A DNA stretch of 10,575 nucleotides from Saprospiraceae bacterium (GTDB lineage Bacteria; Bacteroidota; Bacteroidia; Chitinophagales; Saprospiraceae). The notes under the pieces were generated by a model. It was not told where the DNA came from. It saw nothing but the letters and a program-made list of their open reading frames with translations, and did not search any database. The translations under genes and the position numbers were made by a program. This document shows positions 1-6,462 of this stretch, piece after piece; position 1 is the stretch's first letter; every line of letters begins with the position of its first letter. The stretch spans positions 1 through 10,575 of the forward strand of contig JAGQWV010000065.1 of assembly GCA_020437045.1 (NCBI GenBank). Direction: 5' to 3'.

Positions 1-420
1 TACGCCCAGGGCTATCACGGTATTTCTTTTCTTATCGAGGGCAAAATGATAAGCACCAGAGACTAATAATCCTCCGGTGGTGATTGTACCTCTTAAAGAA
101 GAAGTCGAGTTGTCAAAAGGCAAATATTCCGATTCTGCCTCGTCCGAGAAAAAATTTAAGCCCACACCAATCCAATCCTGTTTGCGAAAGCCTTTCATAA
201 TCGGGCTATCTGCATAAAATGACGGTGTATTATAAGCGCTACCCCACTGATCGCGATACAGACCTCCCACCCTGACAGAACCATAGAATGCTCCAGTCAT
301 GGCTGGGTTATAGGTGAGTGGAGCCATATTAAATTGAGTAAAATGTATGTCCTGGCTATACAAAAAGCCGCTGCCTATCGTTAGCAAGACCAATTGAATG
401 ATTCTTAATCTGAATGTCAT
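1..420 (-). CDS. PorP/SprF-family type IX secretion system membrane protein, N-terminal part (runs off left edge)
   Basis: The minus-strand frame opens with ATG at 418-420 and stays open to the window edge, giving the first 140 residues of a protein of which the C-terminal part is missing (family members are usually about 300 residues). A signal peptide covers roughly residues 1-22 (hydrophobic IIQLVLLTIGSGFL, then YSQ). The mature start QDIHFTQFNMAPLTYNPAMTG, followed by VGGLYRDQW, is the signature opening of PorP/SprF proteins. These are outer-membrane beta-barrel-like proteins in Bacteroidota that act in type IX secretion or gliding and often sit beside large secreted adhesins. No Shine-Dalgarno sequence is visible, as is normal in this phylum. 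A TAnnTTTG box lies about 78 bp upstream. Family assignment is firm; which PorP/SprF paralogue it is, and its partner, cannot be told because the downstream gene is outside the window. Confidence 0.88.
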   Translation of the reverse strand, partial: MTFRLRIIQLVLLTIGSGFLYSQDIHFTQFNMAPLTYNPAMTGAFYGSVRVGGLYRDQWGSAYNTPSFYADSPIMKGFRKQDWIGVGLNFFSDEAESEYLPFDNSTSSLRGTITTGGLLVSGAYHFALDKKRNTVIALGV

Positions 421-497
421 AAATTGGTACAATTAATTCAATAGTGGATATTGATATGGTTAATTACTGCAATATTACTGGACGCCGGGTATAAATT

Positions 498-505
498 CAA
501 AAATA
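498..505 (-). promoter_or_regulatory. Candidate Bacteroidota -7 promoter box for the porP/sprF-like gene
   Basis: The minus strand reads TATTTTTG, a full match to the TAnnTTTG -7 element. It would start transcription near 492 and give a leader of about 70 nt before the ATG at 420. No clear TTG -33 element is seen at the right distance, so this is only a half-promoter match in AT-rich sequence. Confidence 0.35.
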
Positions 506-546
506 CCGATTATTATTTAGAACGACAGCTATTTAAATTATTGTTA

Positions 547-577
547 TTGTTAAAGCGTTTTGTATCATATAGGTTTG
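547..577 (+). promoter_or_regulatory. Bacteroidota promoter (-33 TTG, -7 TAGGTTTG) for the DUF2279 gene
   Basis: TTG at 547-549 and TAGGTTTG at 570-577 are separated by 20 bp, fitting the TTG-N~19-TAnnTTTG arrangement of the Bacteroidota primary sigma factor. Transcription would begin near 583. This rules out translation starts upstream of that point (for example TTG at 451, 541 or 547) for the downstream gene, if this is its promoter. Confidence 0.5.
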
Positions 578-591
578 TTAATTTCCTTATA

Positions 592-1695
592 GTGAGAGAC
601 TTTGCTGGAACTGCGCAGGGTTCCTTTTATGGATTTTGGCTGGAGATAAACCGGCATGGAGAGCCGTCAAAAACTAAGTTTGCTATACAATACGGTACAG
701 AATTCCCATCCATTAGAAAGCAAAAATTCGCCATTTTTAGGCTCTTCCTTCTACTGTCCAGTTTTCTGATCGCCGGCCCATGTATCGCTCAGGACTATCT
801 GATACCCAGTGACACCTTTAGCAGCTCCAGATTTCTTACCCTGGCTGCCGGAGGATCTATCCTATATGGAGGAACAGTAGTCGGATTGAATGAAGCATGG
901 TACAAAGGATTTGATCGAACCCCTTTTCATTTCTTCAATGACTGGCAGGAGTGGAATAATATGGATAAGATGGGACATCTTTATACCGCCTACTTTGAAA
1001 CAGAACTCAGTTATCGTGGTGCCAGGTGGACGGGCATTAAAGATCCCGGAGCCATTTGGCTGGCAGCCGGTCTTGGCATACTCTTCCAGAGCACCATTGA
1101 GTTCTTTGATGCGCATAGTGCCCGATGGGGATTCTCCATATATGACATGACCTACAATCTATCCGGCACAGCATTATTTACCATACAACAGCTTTCCTGG
1201 CGCGATCAGCGAATCAGGATGAAAATATCTTCGTGGCCCAGAAAATATTCCACTGCACCGCTCTTTTCAGATAACTCGCCGGAGACCAGCACGCTAAGGT
1301 CCAGAGCAACCGCTCTTTTTGGCGATGGTTACCTGGAGCGGTACTTAAAAGATTATAATGCGCAAACGGTTTGGGTATCGGTAAATTTGCATTCGTTTAC
1401 TGCATCGACAAAGGTTCCACGTTGGTTTAATCTGGCTCTGGGCTTCGGCTCGGAAAATCTATTCGGCGGATTTACCAATAACTGGACAGAAGGTGAGGCA
1501 AACTTTAGCCTCAGTCAGGACTACAAACGTTACCGGCAATGGTATTTATCGCCCGACATTGACTTCCGGAAAATCAAGACGGATAGTCCGGTGTTGAAGA
1601 CCCTCTTTAATCTGATTAATGTTTTTAAAATTCCCGCTCCGGCTATCGAGTATAATGCTAATGGAAAATGGAGATGGCACTGGTTGCACTTGTAG
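592..1695 (+). CDS. DUF2279 family secreted/envelope protein (start uncertain, 592 or near 712)
   Basis: The frame ends with TAG at 1693-1695. The recognisable protein begins with a textbook signal peptide encoded from about 712: basic RKQK, hydrophobic FRLFLLLSSFLIAG, then CIAQ-DY. The DUF2279 core follows: HFFNDWQEWNNMDKMGHLYTAY, hydrophobic stretches around GAIWLAAGLGILFQSTIEFFDA, and WGFSIYDMTYNLSGTALF. The C-terminal half (YLKDYNAQTVWVSVN, WFNLALGFGSENL) has the look of the envelope-associated version found in Bacteroidota. The biochemical role of DUF2279 is unknown. No ATG precedes the signal peptide in this frame. The nearest usual start codon after the predicted promoter is GTG at 592, which would put about 40 implausible residues ahead of the signal peptide. 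An ATT at 712 would give a clean 327-residue preprotein. The 592 coordinate is therefore a conservative choice, not a firm one. The gene converges on metF, with 19 bp between the stops. Confidence 0.78.
   Translation: MRDFAGTAQGSFYGFWLEINRHGEPSKTKFAIQYGTEFPSIRKQKFAIFRLFLLLSSFLIAGPCIAQDYLIPSDTFSSSRFLTLAAGGSILYGGTVVGLNEAWYKGFDRTPFHFFNDWQEWNNMDKMGHLYTAYFETELSYRGARWTGIKDPGAIWLAAGLGILFQSTIEFFDAHSARWGFSIYDMTYNLSGTALFTIQQLSWRDQRIRMKISSWPRKYSTAPLFSDNSPETSTLRSRATALFGDGYLERYLKDYNAQTVWVSVNLHSFTASTKVPRWFNLALGFGSENLFGGFTNNWTEGEANFSLSQDYKRYRQWYLSPDIDFRKIKTDSPVLKTLFNLINVFKIPAPAIEYNANGKWRWHWLHL
607..624 (+). promoter_or_regulatory. Hairpin with T-run in the leader of the DUF2279 gene
   Basis: GGAAC (607-611) and GTTCC (620-624) form a 5-bp stem around an 8-nt loop and are followed directly by TTTT. 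An overlapping perfect palindrome, CTGCGCAG, lies at 611-618. The hairpin falls about 25-40 nt after the predicted transcription start, inside the stretch that does not look like protein. It could be an attenuator-like or stabilising structure; the stem is short, so chance is not excluded. Confidence 0.25.
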
Positions 1696-1703
1696 ATTAA
1701 GAT

Positions 1704-1728
1704 AAGCAGCCGGATCAATAAACTGCTT
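1704..1728. terminator. Weak bidirectional terminator hairpin between DUF2279 gene and metF
   Basis: AAGCAG (1704-1709) and CTGCTT (1723-1728) form a perfect 6-bp stem with a 13-nt loop; TTTT follows on the plus strand and a T-rich run on the minus strand. It sits at the convergent stops of the two genes and overlaps the last codons of metF. The long loop and short stem make it a weak candidate. Confidence 0.28.
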
Positions 1729-2671
1729 TTACAATTCTTCGTATAGTATCGATATCACCCATAGTATAATAATGGAGACATGGTACTCCCGCTTCTTTCA
1801 AACCCTTTGATTGAGCAATACACCATTCGATTCCCAATTCCTTGGCGTCTTTTTCATTCTTTATCTTTTCCGCTTCCCTAACCAGTTCATCAGGCATATT
1901 GATATAAAACATCCGGGGAAGGGATTTCAATTGATACAATTTAGTCAGTGGCTTTAGGCCCGGAACAATGGGCACATTTATTCCCTCCGCATGACAAGCT
2001 TTTACGTAATCAAAATACTTTTGATTATCGAAGAACATCTGGGTCACAATATAGTTAGCCCCCGCATCGATCTTCTCCTTGGTATGGCGAAGATCGGTTT
2101 GAAAGTTTGGAGCCTCAAAATGCTTTTCCGGATAACCAGCAATGCCAATGCAAAAATTGGTTTGGGCCCCATTTTCAATATTAGAATCCAGGTATTGACC
2201 GCGATTCATGGCATCAATCTGCTTCACCAAATCGAACGCATAACTATGTCCGCCTTCTTCAGGAATAAACCTGCCATCAAATTGCCGGGCGTCACCCCGT
2301 ATGGCCAGTACATTATTGATGTTTAAGAAATTAAGATCAATAAGGGCATTCTCAGTATCTTCCTTGGTAAATCCACCACAAATTAGATGCGGGACCGCAT
2401 CCACCCCGTAGCGATGCATAATGGCGGCACAAATACCCACGGTGCCCGGTCGCTTCCGGATCGATGTTTTTTCATAATATCCATTGGGGCTTTTTTGATA
2501 AACGTACTCCTCACGATGGTAGGTGACATCAATAAAGGGAGGATTAAATTCCATCAGTGGATCCAATACATCAAAGATCGATTGCATCTTTCCACCTTTG
2601 AGCGGGGGTAGTACTTCAAAGCTAATTAAGGTCTTATCTTCGGCTTTAGCAAAGTATTCGATTACTTTCAT
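1715..2671 (-). CDS. metF: 5,10-methylenetetrahydrofolate reductase
   Basis: This is a cytoplasmic flavoenzyme that reduces 5,10-methylene-THF to 5-methyl-THF, the methyl donor for methionine synthesis. The 318-residue protein is full length for a MetF/MTHFR catalytic domain and is a single TIM barrel. The catalytic acid motif SFEVLPP places Glu at residue 19. AIRGD (123-127) carries the conserved Asp near the flavin. GYPEKH (179-184), TQMFFD (210-215) and PGLKP (238-241) are the other family motifs. The ATG at 2669-2671 is supported by an AAGGAG Shine-Dalgarno sequence 8 nt upstream and a TAnnTTTG box about 30 bp upstream. No S-adenosylmethionine riboswitch or other large leader fits in the short space before the start. 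The gene appears to be a single unit; metH or other methionine genes are not in the window. Confidence 0.96.
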   Translation of the reverse strand: MKVIEYFAKAEDKTLISFEVLPPLKGGKMQSIFDVLDPLMEFNPPFIDVTYHREEYVYQKSPNGYYEKTSIRKRPGTVGICAAIMHRYGVDAVPHLICGGFTKEDTENALIDLNFLNINNVLAIRGDARQFDGRFIPEEGGHSYAFDLVKQIDAMNRGQYLDSNIENGAQTNFCIGIAGYPEKHFEAPNFQTDLRHTKEKIDAGANYIVTQMFFDNQKYFDYVKACHAEGINVPIVPGLKPLTKLYQLKSLPRMFYINMPDELVREAEKIKNEKDAKELGIEWCIAQSKGLKEAGVPCLHYYTMGDIDTIRRIVKAVY

Positions 2672-2679
2672 GCAGGTGG

Positions 2680-2685
2680 CTCCTT
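2680..2685 (-). promoter_or_regulatory. Strong Shine-Dalgarno sequence of metF
   Basis: The minus strand reads AAGGAG, 8 nt before the metF ATG. This is notable because most genes here, as usual in Bacteroidota, lack a recognisable Shine-Dalgarno. It confirms the chosen metF start. Confidence 0.6.
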
Positions 2686-2701
2686 ATTTGATAAAAGGCT
2701 G

Positions 2702-2709
2702 CAAATTTA
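2702..2709 (-). promoter_or_regulatory. Bacteroidota -7 promoter box of metF
   Basis: TAAATTTG on the minus strand matches TAnnTTTG exactly. Transcription would start near 2695, giving a leader of about 24 nt that holds the AAGGAG ribosome site. The -33 region is weak: a TTG lies 15 bp upstream of the box, closer than the usual 19 or so. Confidence 0.5.
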
Positions 2710-2750
2710 AGCAATATATTAAAGCAATGACATAATGATCTTGGCATTTC

Positions 2751-2765
2751 GGCTTAGTGGAAGCC
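2751..2765. terminator. Short hairpin between the CarboxypepD_reg-like gene and metF
   Basis: GGCTT (2751-2755) and AAGCC (2761-2765) pair perfectly around a 5-nt loop. It lies 20 bp past the stop of the 2785-3447 gene and upstream of the metF promoter box, where a transcript end is expected. No clear T-run follows on the minus strand, so it is a weak terminator candidate. Confidence 0.22.
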
Positions 2766-2784
2766 CTATTATTAAACTAAAAGT

Positions 2785-3447
2785 CTATTTGGTTTTACGC
2801 TTTCGGAAGTCACCATTCTTCCATGCTTTAAAAAACTTAGACCAGGCAATGGGATTTAGGAGATTGATCGGTTTAGCCTGTCCAAAGGAATAGTAAGAGT
2901 CTGCTTGTCTCCTCAGGTATATGCTACCGGTCTCCACTCCATCGGCCGGCAAATTCTTTCGCAGCTGTTCCATTGTTGCCGCAGCAAGATTAGCTTCCGC
3001 CCGATCCTGCAGATCATCTGGCACTTCCAGGGCCAAAAACTCTTGTTTAAAATGCTCACGACTGGGCCAGGGAAAAATCTGAACCATGGGTAAATTAATG
3101 GTATCCTGACTCATCATCTGGATGATGGTATATCGATTCGTACTGAGGGTATCAGGTATTTCGAATTTAACGGTCTCAAAACCAATGGCGGAGAAAATAA
3201 TGGCATCACCTTCTTCAGCTACGATCGAGAAGAAGCCATCCAAATCCGTATAGGTACCCCGACCCGATTTTTCGACCAGAACGTTGGCCAACTGTACCGG
3301 AATGATATCGCCATCTTCGACGGTAAACAAGGTTCCGGAAAATTGGACAACCTCATTATCATGCTGGGTCGAATCCATTTGTTCCTGGGCGGAAATCGAC
3401 CCGCTCAGAAGTAGTAATAGAAGAGCGCTGAAAAATAACCTGAACAT
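2785..3447 (-). CDS. Secreted protein with carboxypeptidase-regulatory-like (CarboxypepD_reg-like) domain
   Basis: A signal peptide covers residues 1-20 (MFRLFFSALLLLLLSGSISA, cleaved before QEQ). Residues about 35-118 form the beta-sandwich seen in Bacteroidota surface proteins and at the N-terminus of TonB-dependent receptors: FSGTLF, PVQLANVLVEKSGRGTYTDLDGFFSIVAEEGDAIIFSAIGFETVKFEI. The signature is the 'GT.TDLDGFF' turn followed by 'I.FS.IGFE'. The rest (120-220) is not a barrel: a short charged helical part, then a basic tail ending RKRKTK. The protein is thus a small stand-alone carrier of this domain, likely periplasmic or surface-associated; its ligand is unknown. The ATG at 3445-3447 is set by the signal peptide. 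A near-match promoter box lies about 30 bp upstream. It is separated from lon by 125 bp, so it is probably not strictly co-transcribed. Confidence 0.85.
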   Translation of the reverse strand: MFRLFFSALLLLLLSGSISAQEQMDSTQHDNEVVQFSGTLFTVEDGDIIPVQLANVLVEKSGRGTYTDLDGFFSIVAEEGDAIIFSAIGFETVKFEIPDTLSTNRYTIIQMMSQDTINLPMVQIFPWPSREHFKQEFLALEVPDDLQDRAEANLAAATMEQLRKNLPADGVETGSIYLRRQADSYYSFGQAKPINLLNPIAWSKFFKAWKNGDFRKRKTK

Positions 3448-3472
3448 CCGGAGGAATTTTAATTTGAAGGTA

Positions 3473-3480
3473 CAAAAATC
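3473..3480 (-). promoter_or_regulatory. Near-match -7 promoter box for the CarboxypepD_reg-like gene
   Basis: The minus strand reads GATTTTTG, one mismatch from TAnnTTTG. A start near 3466 would leave a leader of about 19 nt, similar to the other genes of the window. No -33 element is evident. Confidence 0.25.
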
Positions 3481-3572
3481 TTATAATGCTTAACGGCATT
3501 CTCCTCTGCATTACCCCTGACTATACCAGCTTTAACGCACCTTTAACCTTTTATATCTGGATTCCGAAATAC

Positions 3573-5987
3573 CTACGATCTCCCCTTTAAGGCAAATTCC
3601 AAAACGTCTTCCATCTTCTTAACGTAATGAAATTTCAGATCTCCCAGAAATTCCGGATTGATCTCCAGCACATGCTTCTCATTGTCAGCACACAATAGTA
3701 TTTCCTTCATTCCTGCTCTTTTGGCTGCCAATACTTTTTCTTTAATTCCTCCTACCGGCAAGACTCTGCCTCGCAAGGTGATTTCTCCGGTCATAGCCAG
3801 GTACGGCTTCACTTTCTTGCCAGTAAAAGCGGAGGTTAAGGCCGTCAGCATAGTAACACCGGCAGAAGGTCCATCTTTCGGTATAGCTCCTTCGGGCACA
3901 TGGATGTGAATGTCCGTTTTATTAAACTTGGTATCGTCAATCCCCAATTCTTTAACATGCGCCTTGATAAAACTCAATGCAGTCGTGGCCGATTCTTTCA
4001 TCACATCTCCCAGATTTCCTGTCAAAGTCAGCTTACCTGTGCCTTCACTAAGACTCACCTCGATAAATAATATCTCACCTCCGACACTGGTCCAGGCCAG
4101 GCCAACAGCTACTCCTGGTACCCGCGATTCTGTGTAGAGATCCCTATTAAACCGGGCCGGACCCAAGATGGCAGGAAGGTCTGCAGCATTGATGGTCACG
4201 GATTTCACTTCATCCATGGCAATCAGTTTTGCGGCATGACGCATAAGCCCGGCAATTCTGCGGCTTAGACTTCTCACTCCAGATTCCCTGGTATAATCAT
4301 GGATCAATTGTTTTAAGGCAGTGGCCCGAATGGCAATCTGATTTGCCTTTAATCCATGTTCTTTTCGAAGCAGAGGTATCAAATGTCTTTTAGCAATTTC
4401 AACTTTCTCCTCCAGAGAATATCCGCTTATTTCAATAATCTCCATCCGGTCAAGTAATGCTGGCTGAATACCGGACAATGAATTGGCAGTGGCAACAAAC
4501 ATCACTTTTGATAAATCATATTCCAACTCCAGATAGTTGTCATAAAAAGTGGCATTCTGTTCCGGATCGAGAACCTCCAAGAGCGCAGATGAGGGATCCC
4601 CTCGAAAATCTTTACCCACTTTATCTATTTCATCGAGTATAAACACCGGATTGGAAGATTCTGCCTTCTTTATGGACTGCACGATTCTTCCCGGCATCGC
4701 ACCGATATAAGTCTTTCGGTGACCACGTATCTCTGATTCATCATGCAATCCCCCCAGAGACATCCGAATGAACTTTCGCTGTAAAGCTGTAGCTATGCTT
4801 CGCCCCAATGAGGTTTTACCTACTCCCGGAGGACCTACCAAACAAAGAATCGGTGCTTTCATGTCACCCTTCAACTTCAAAACCGCCAAATGCTCAATAA
4901 TGCGCTCCTTCACTTTGGTCAGCCCGTAGTGATCTTTGTCCAAAACTTCTTTTACCTTCCTTAAGTCGAAATTATCTTCTGTATATTCCTGCCACGGCAA
5001 GTCGACGAGAAGATCCAGATAATTTAGTAGTACCGAATATTCCGCTACCTGAGGATTGGTCCTTTTGACGCGGGTCAATTCTTTCTCAAAGGTTTTCTTG
5101 ACATTTGCCGGCCATTGCTTTTTGGCAGCCCGTGCCTCCAACTCGTCTAGTTCAGCCTGATGAGGACTCTGCCCCAGCTCTTCCTGAATGGTCTTGAGTT
5201 GCTGATTCAGATAATAGTCCCTCTGTTGCTTATCGATATCTCCTCTGACTTTGGTATCGATCTCATCCTTAAGCACCAGAATCTGCATCTCCTTCTGCAT
5301 ATGTTGCAAAACCAGCTGTGCCTTATCCTGAATGCTTCCCAATTCCAGAATTGCTTGTTTTTCGGCCATACTGATGGCCAGATTTGAAGCAATGAAATCC
5401 AACAAAAAGATATCGCTCCGGATGTTACTTAACATCACCGAAGCCTCCGAAGGAATATTGGGTGAGAGCTTGATAATCTGACCAGCTAAATCCCGGATTG
5501 TCACAATAAGAGCCTGAAATTCATTAGGATCTTGAGGTAATATATTCTCTAACTCCGTAATCTTGGCCTGAATATATGGATCTTCCTGCGTCACCCCTTC
5601 CAGCGCAAATCGTCGCTTTCCCTGTAAAATGGTGGTAGTCGTCCCATCTGGCATCTTAAACAATTTCAGAATCTTGGCTACTGTACCGATTTGGTAAAGA
5701 TCCTTGAAGGAGGGATCTTCCACCTTCATATTCTTTTGTGATGCAACCGCCAGGAGTTTATCTCCTTCGTATGACTGACGGACCGCTTTTATGGATTTAT
5801 CACGACCGATGGTGATAGGTATAATTATTCCCGGAAACAGTACTGTATTTTTCAATGGTAATAGAGGGATATCTAAAGGGATAGCCAAATCACCCTGATC
5901 CTCTTCCTGATCTTCATCCAGAGGCATAATCGGGAGCATTTCACGGTCATCCTGTATATTATCTACAAACTTTATATCTTCAAACAT
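3573..5987 (-). CDS. lon: ATP-dependent protease La (Lon)
   Basis: Lon is a homo-hexameric cytoplasmic AAA+ serine protease that unfolds and degrades damaged and selected regulatory proteins. The 804-residue protein has all parts in order. The N-terminal substrate-binding LAN domain (about 40-235, starting IPLLPLKNTVLFPG) follows an acidic leader (DEDQEEDQGD, 24-33). A coiled-coil linker spans about 240-310. The AAA+ domain has Walker A GPPGVGKT (385-392) and Walker B FILDEID (449-455). The protease domain has the catalytic serine in KDGPSAG (Ser708) and the catalytic lysine in GGIKEKVLAAK (Lys751), 43 residues apart as in Escherichia coli Lon (Ser679/Lys722). Nothing is truncated. The start ATG at 5985-5987 fits the family. 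It is preceded by a 475-bp gap, so the gene has its own promoter; a hairpin lies in the presumed leader. It is transcribed in the same direction as parE upstream. Confidence 0.98.
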   Translation of the reverse strand: MFEDIKFVDNIQDDREMLPIMPLDEDQEEDQGDLAIPLDIPLLPLKNTVLFPGIIIPITIGRDKSIKAVRQSYEGDKLLAVASQKNMKVEDPSFKDLYQIGTVAKILKLFKMPDGTTTTILQGKRRFALEGVTQEDPYIQAKITELENILPQDPNEFQALIVTIRDLAGQIIKLSPNIPSEASVMLSNIRSDIFLLDFIASNLAISMAEKQAILELGSIQDKAQLVLQHMQKEMQILVLKDEIDTKVRGDIDKQQRDYYLNQQLKTIQEELGQSPHQAELDELEARAAKKQWPANVKKTFEKELTRVKRTNPQVAEYSVLLNYLDLLVDLPWQEYTEDNFDLRKVKEVLDKDHYGLTKVKERIIEHLAVLKLKGDMKAPILCLVGPPGVGKTSLGRSIATALQRKFIRMSLGGLHDESEIRGHRKTYIGAMPGRIVQSIKKAESSNPVFILDEIDKVGKDFRGDPSSALLEVLDPEQNATFYDNYLELEYDLSKVMFVATANSLSGIQPALLDRMEIIEISGYSLEEKVEIAKRHLIPLLRKEHGLKANQIAIRATALKQLIHDYTRESGVRSLSRRIAGLMRHAAKLIAMDEVKSVTINAADLPAILGPARFNRDLYTESRVPGVAVGLAWTSVGGEILFIEVSLSEGTGKLTLTGNLGDVMKESATTALSFIKAHVKELGIDDTKFNKTDIHIHVPEGAIPKDGPSAGVTMLTALTSAFTGKKVKPYLAMTGEITLRGRVLPVGGIKEKVLAAKRAGMKEILLCADNEKHVLEINPEFLGDLKFHYVKKMEDVLEFALKGRS

Positions 5988-6012
5988 ATTGATTCTCTTC
6001 TTTCATTTTGCA

Positions 6013-6029
6013 GTCGGATCTTGTCCGAC
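6013..6029 (-). promoter_or_regulatory. Inverted repeat / hairpin in the lon leader
   Basis: GTCGGA (6013-6018) and TCCGAC (6024-6029) are perfect inverted 6-bp arms around 5 nt, 26-42 bp before the lon ATG. As RNA this is a GC-rich hairpin in an otherwise AT-rich leader; as DNA it could be an operator just downstream of the promoter. It does not match CIRCE. Its role is inferred from position only. Confidence 0.35.
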
Positions 6030-6049
6030 ATATTGTCATTAAATCTTGA

Positions 6050-6077
6050 TGTATATAGTAATTGCATCATTGGTCAA
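6050..6077 (-). promoter_or_regulatory. Candidate lon promoter of sigma-70-like form
   Basis: On the minus strand TTGACC (6077-6072) and TATACA (6055-6050) are 16 bp apart, resembling a -35/-10 pair. Transcription would start near 6043, leaving a leader of about 55 nt with the 6013-6029 hairpin. No TAnnTTTG box is present in this gap on the minus strand, so lon differs from the other genes of the window. The match is modest. Confidence 0.3.
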
Positions 6078-6171
6078 TCTCTATGCCATCCATCGCACAC
6101 CTGTCAATATCACCTAAATAAGCATTCATTTATTCAAGTCGCCCCACAAGGCATAGATTAAAATGTCAAAA

Positions 6172-6197
6172 AGTCAGGTATTTAAGAAGATCTGACT
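6172..6197. promoter_or_regulatory. Candidate upstream activator (enhancer-binding protein) site
   Basis: AGTCAG (6172-6177) and CTGACT (6192-6197) are perfect inverted 6-bp arms with a 14-bp spacer. The half-sites are 20 bp apart centre to centre, about two helical turns. The centre lies about 110 bp before the transcription start predicted from the sigma-54 promoter at 6269-6284, the usual range for NtrC-type activators. A further GTCA lies just left of it (6165-6168). The activator is unknown; only position and symmetry support this. Confidence 0.35.
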
Positions 6198-6268
6198 CGT
6201 CTCTTTAGATACTACGCAGGCTAATGGTAAAGCTTTAGAAAATTGTAATTTTAATGTTACTACATAAT

Positions 6269-6284
6269 TGGCACAGCCTTTGCT
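6269..6284 (+). promoter_or_regulatory. Sigma-54 (RpoN) promoter, perfect consensus
   Basis: The sequence TGGCAC, five bases, TTGCT matches the -24/-12 consensus TGGCAC-N5-TTGCW at every position, with the invariant GG (6270-6271) and GC (6282-6283) correctly spaced. It points away from both flanking genes (lon and parE are on the minus strand), and transcription would start near 6295. Many Bacteroidota encode RpoN and NtrC-like activators, though neither is in this window. An intrinsic terminator on the same strand 90 bp further on makes a functional promoter more likely than a chance match. Confidence 0.6.
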
Positions 6285-6294
6285 TGTTATTAGT

Positions 6295-6418
6295 AGACAG
6301 TTGCCAGAATTACCATATAATGGTTTTTCACCCCTTTGGCTCCGTCAAAATATTAATCCATTGAATCCGTAAAGGCGGAAACACAGTGACCGGTGACCTT
6401 CATCGGTCGCTTCTTTTT
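6295..6418 (+). ncRNA. Candidate sigma-54-dependent small RNA, about 124 nt
   Basis: The ends are inferred from the sigma-54 promoter (start near 6295) and the intrinsic terminator (end near 6418). Within it, ACCAT (6312-6316) and ATGGT (6320-6324) form a small hairpin followed by five T. A C-rich, probably single-stranded part follows (6329-6345), including CTCC (6340-6343), which could pair with a GGAG-type ribosome site. TCCG/CGGA (6367-6370, 6376-6379) can form a further short stem before the terminator hairpin. The only reading frame is 14 codons from ATG at 6320, without a recognisable ribosome site. I do not recognise it as 6S RNA, tmRNA, RNase P RNA or SRP RNA. It lies wholly in the lon-parE gap, so it would act in trans if it acts at all. 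The alternative is a longer leader or chance pairing of promoter and terminator. Confidence 0.42.
6385..6418 (+). terminator. Intrinsic terminator on the plus strand
   Basis: Bases 6385-6394 pair with 6402-6411 in a 10-bp stem (two G-U wobbles) around a 7-nt loop, and TTCTTTTT (6411-6418) follows at once. The T-run is on the plus strand only; on the minus strand the stem is followed by TGTGTTTCC, so it is a poor terminator for parE. No protein gene on the plus strand precedes it, which is what points to the small RNA. Confidence 0.6.
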
Positions 6419-6462
6419 GTAAGCAAATCCCTTGATTACCTGTTGTTTTGATGAGTCGAAGA

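Noticed and set aside
862..1116. Open frames opposite or overlapping the DUF2279, lon and parE genes
   Set aside because: They lie inside genes with strong family matches, have no signals of their own and no protein-like composition.
1675..1687. TGGCAC followed by TTGC at the end of the DUF2279 gene, resembling a sigma-54 promoter
   Set aside because: Only three bases separate the two halves instead of five, so GG and GC are on the wrong spacing; it also lies inside coding sequence.
3485..3500. ATGC-type hairpin (AATGC/GCATT) between the CarboxypepD_reg-like gene and lon
   Set aside because: Five base pairs with no T-run on either strand; not convincing as a lon terminator. I see no better terminator in 3448-3572.
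6164..6196. 10-codon frame MSKSQVFKKI in the lon-parE gap
   Set aside because: Too short to support, lies across the inverted repeat, and has no promoter or ribosome site of its own.
6320..6364. 14-codon frame (MVFHPFGSVKILIH) inside the candidate small RNA
   Set aside because: Too short, with no ribosome site and no recognisable peptide; the ATG is part of the ACCAT/ATGGT hairpin.
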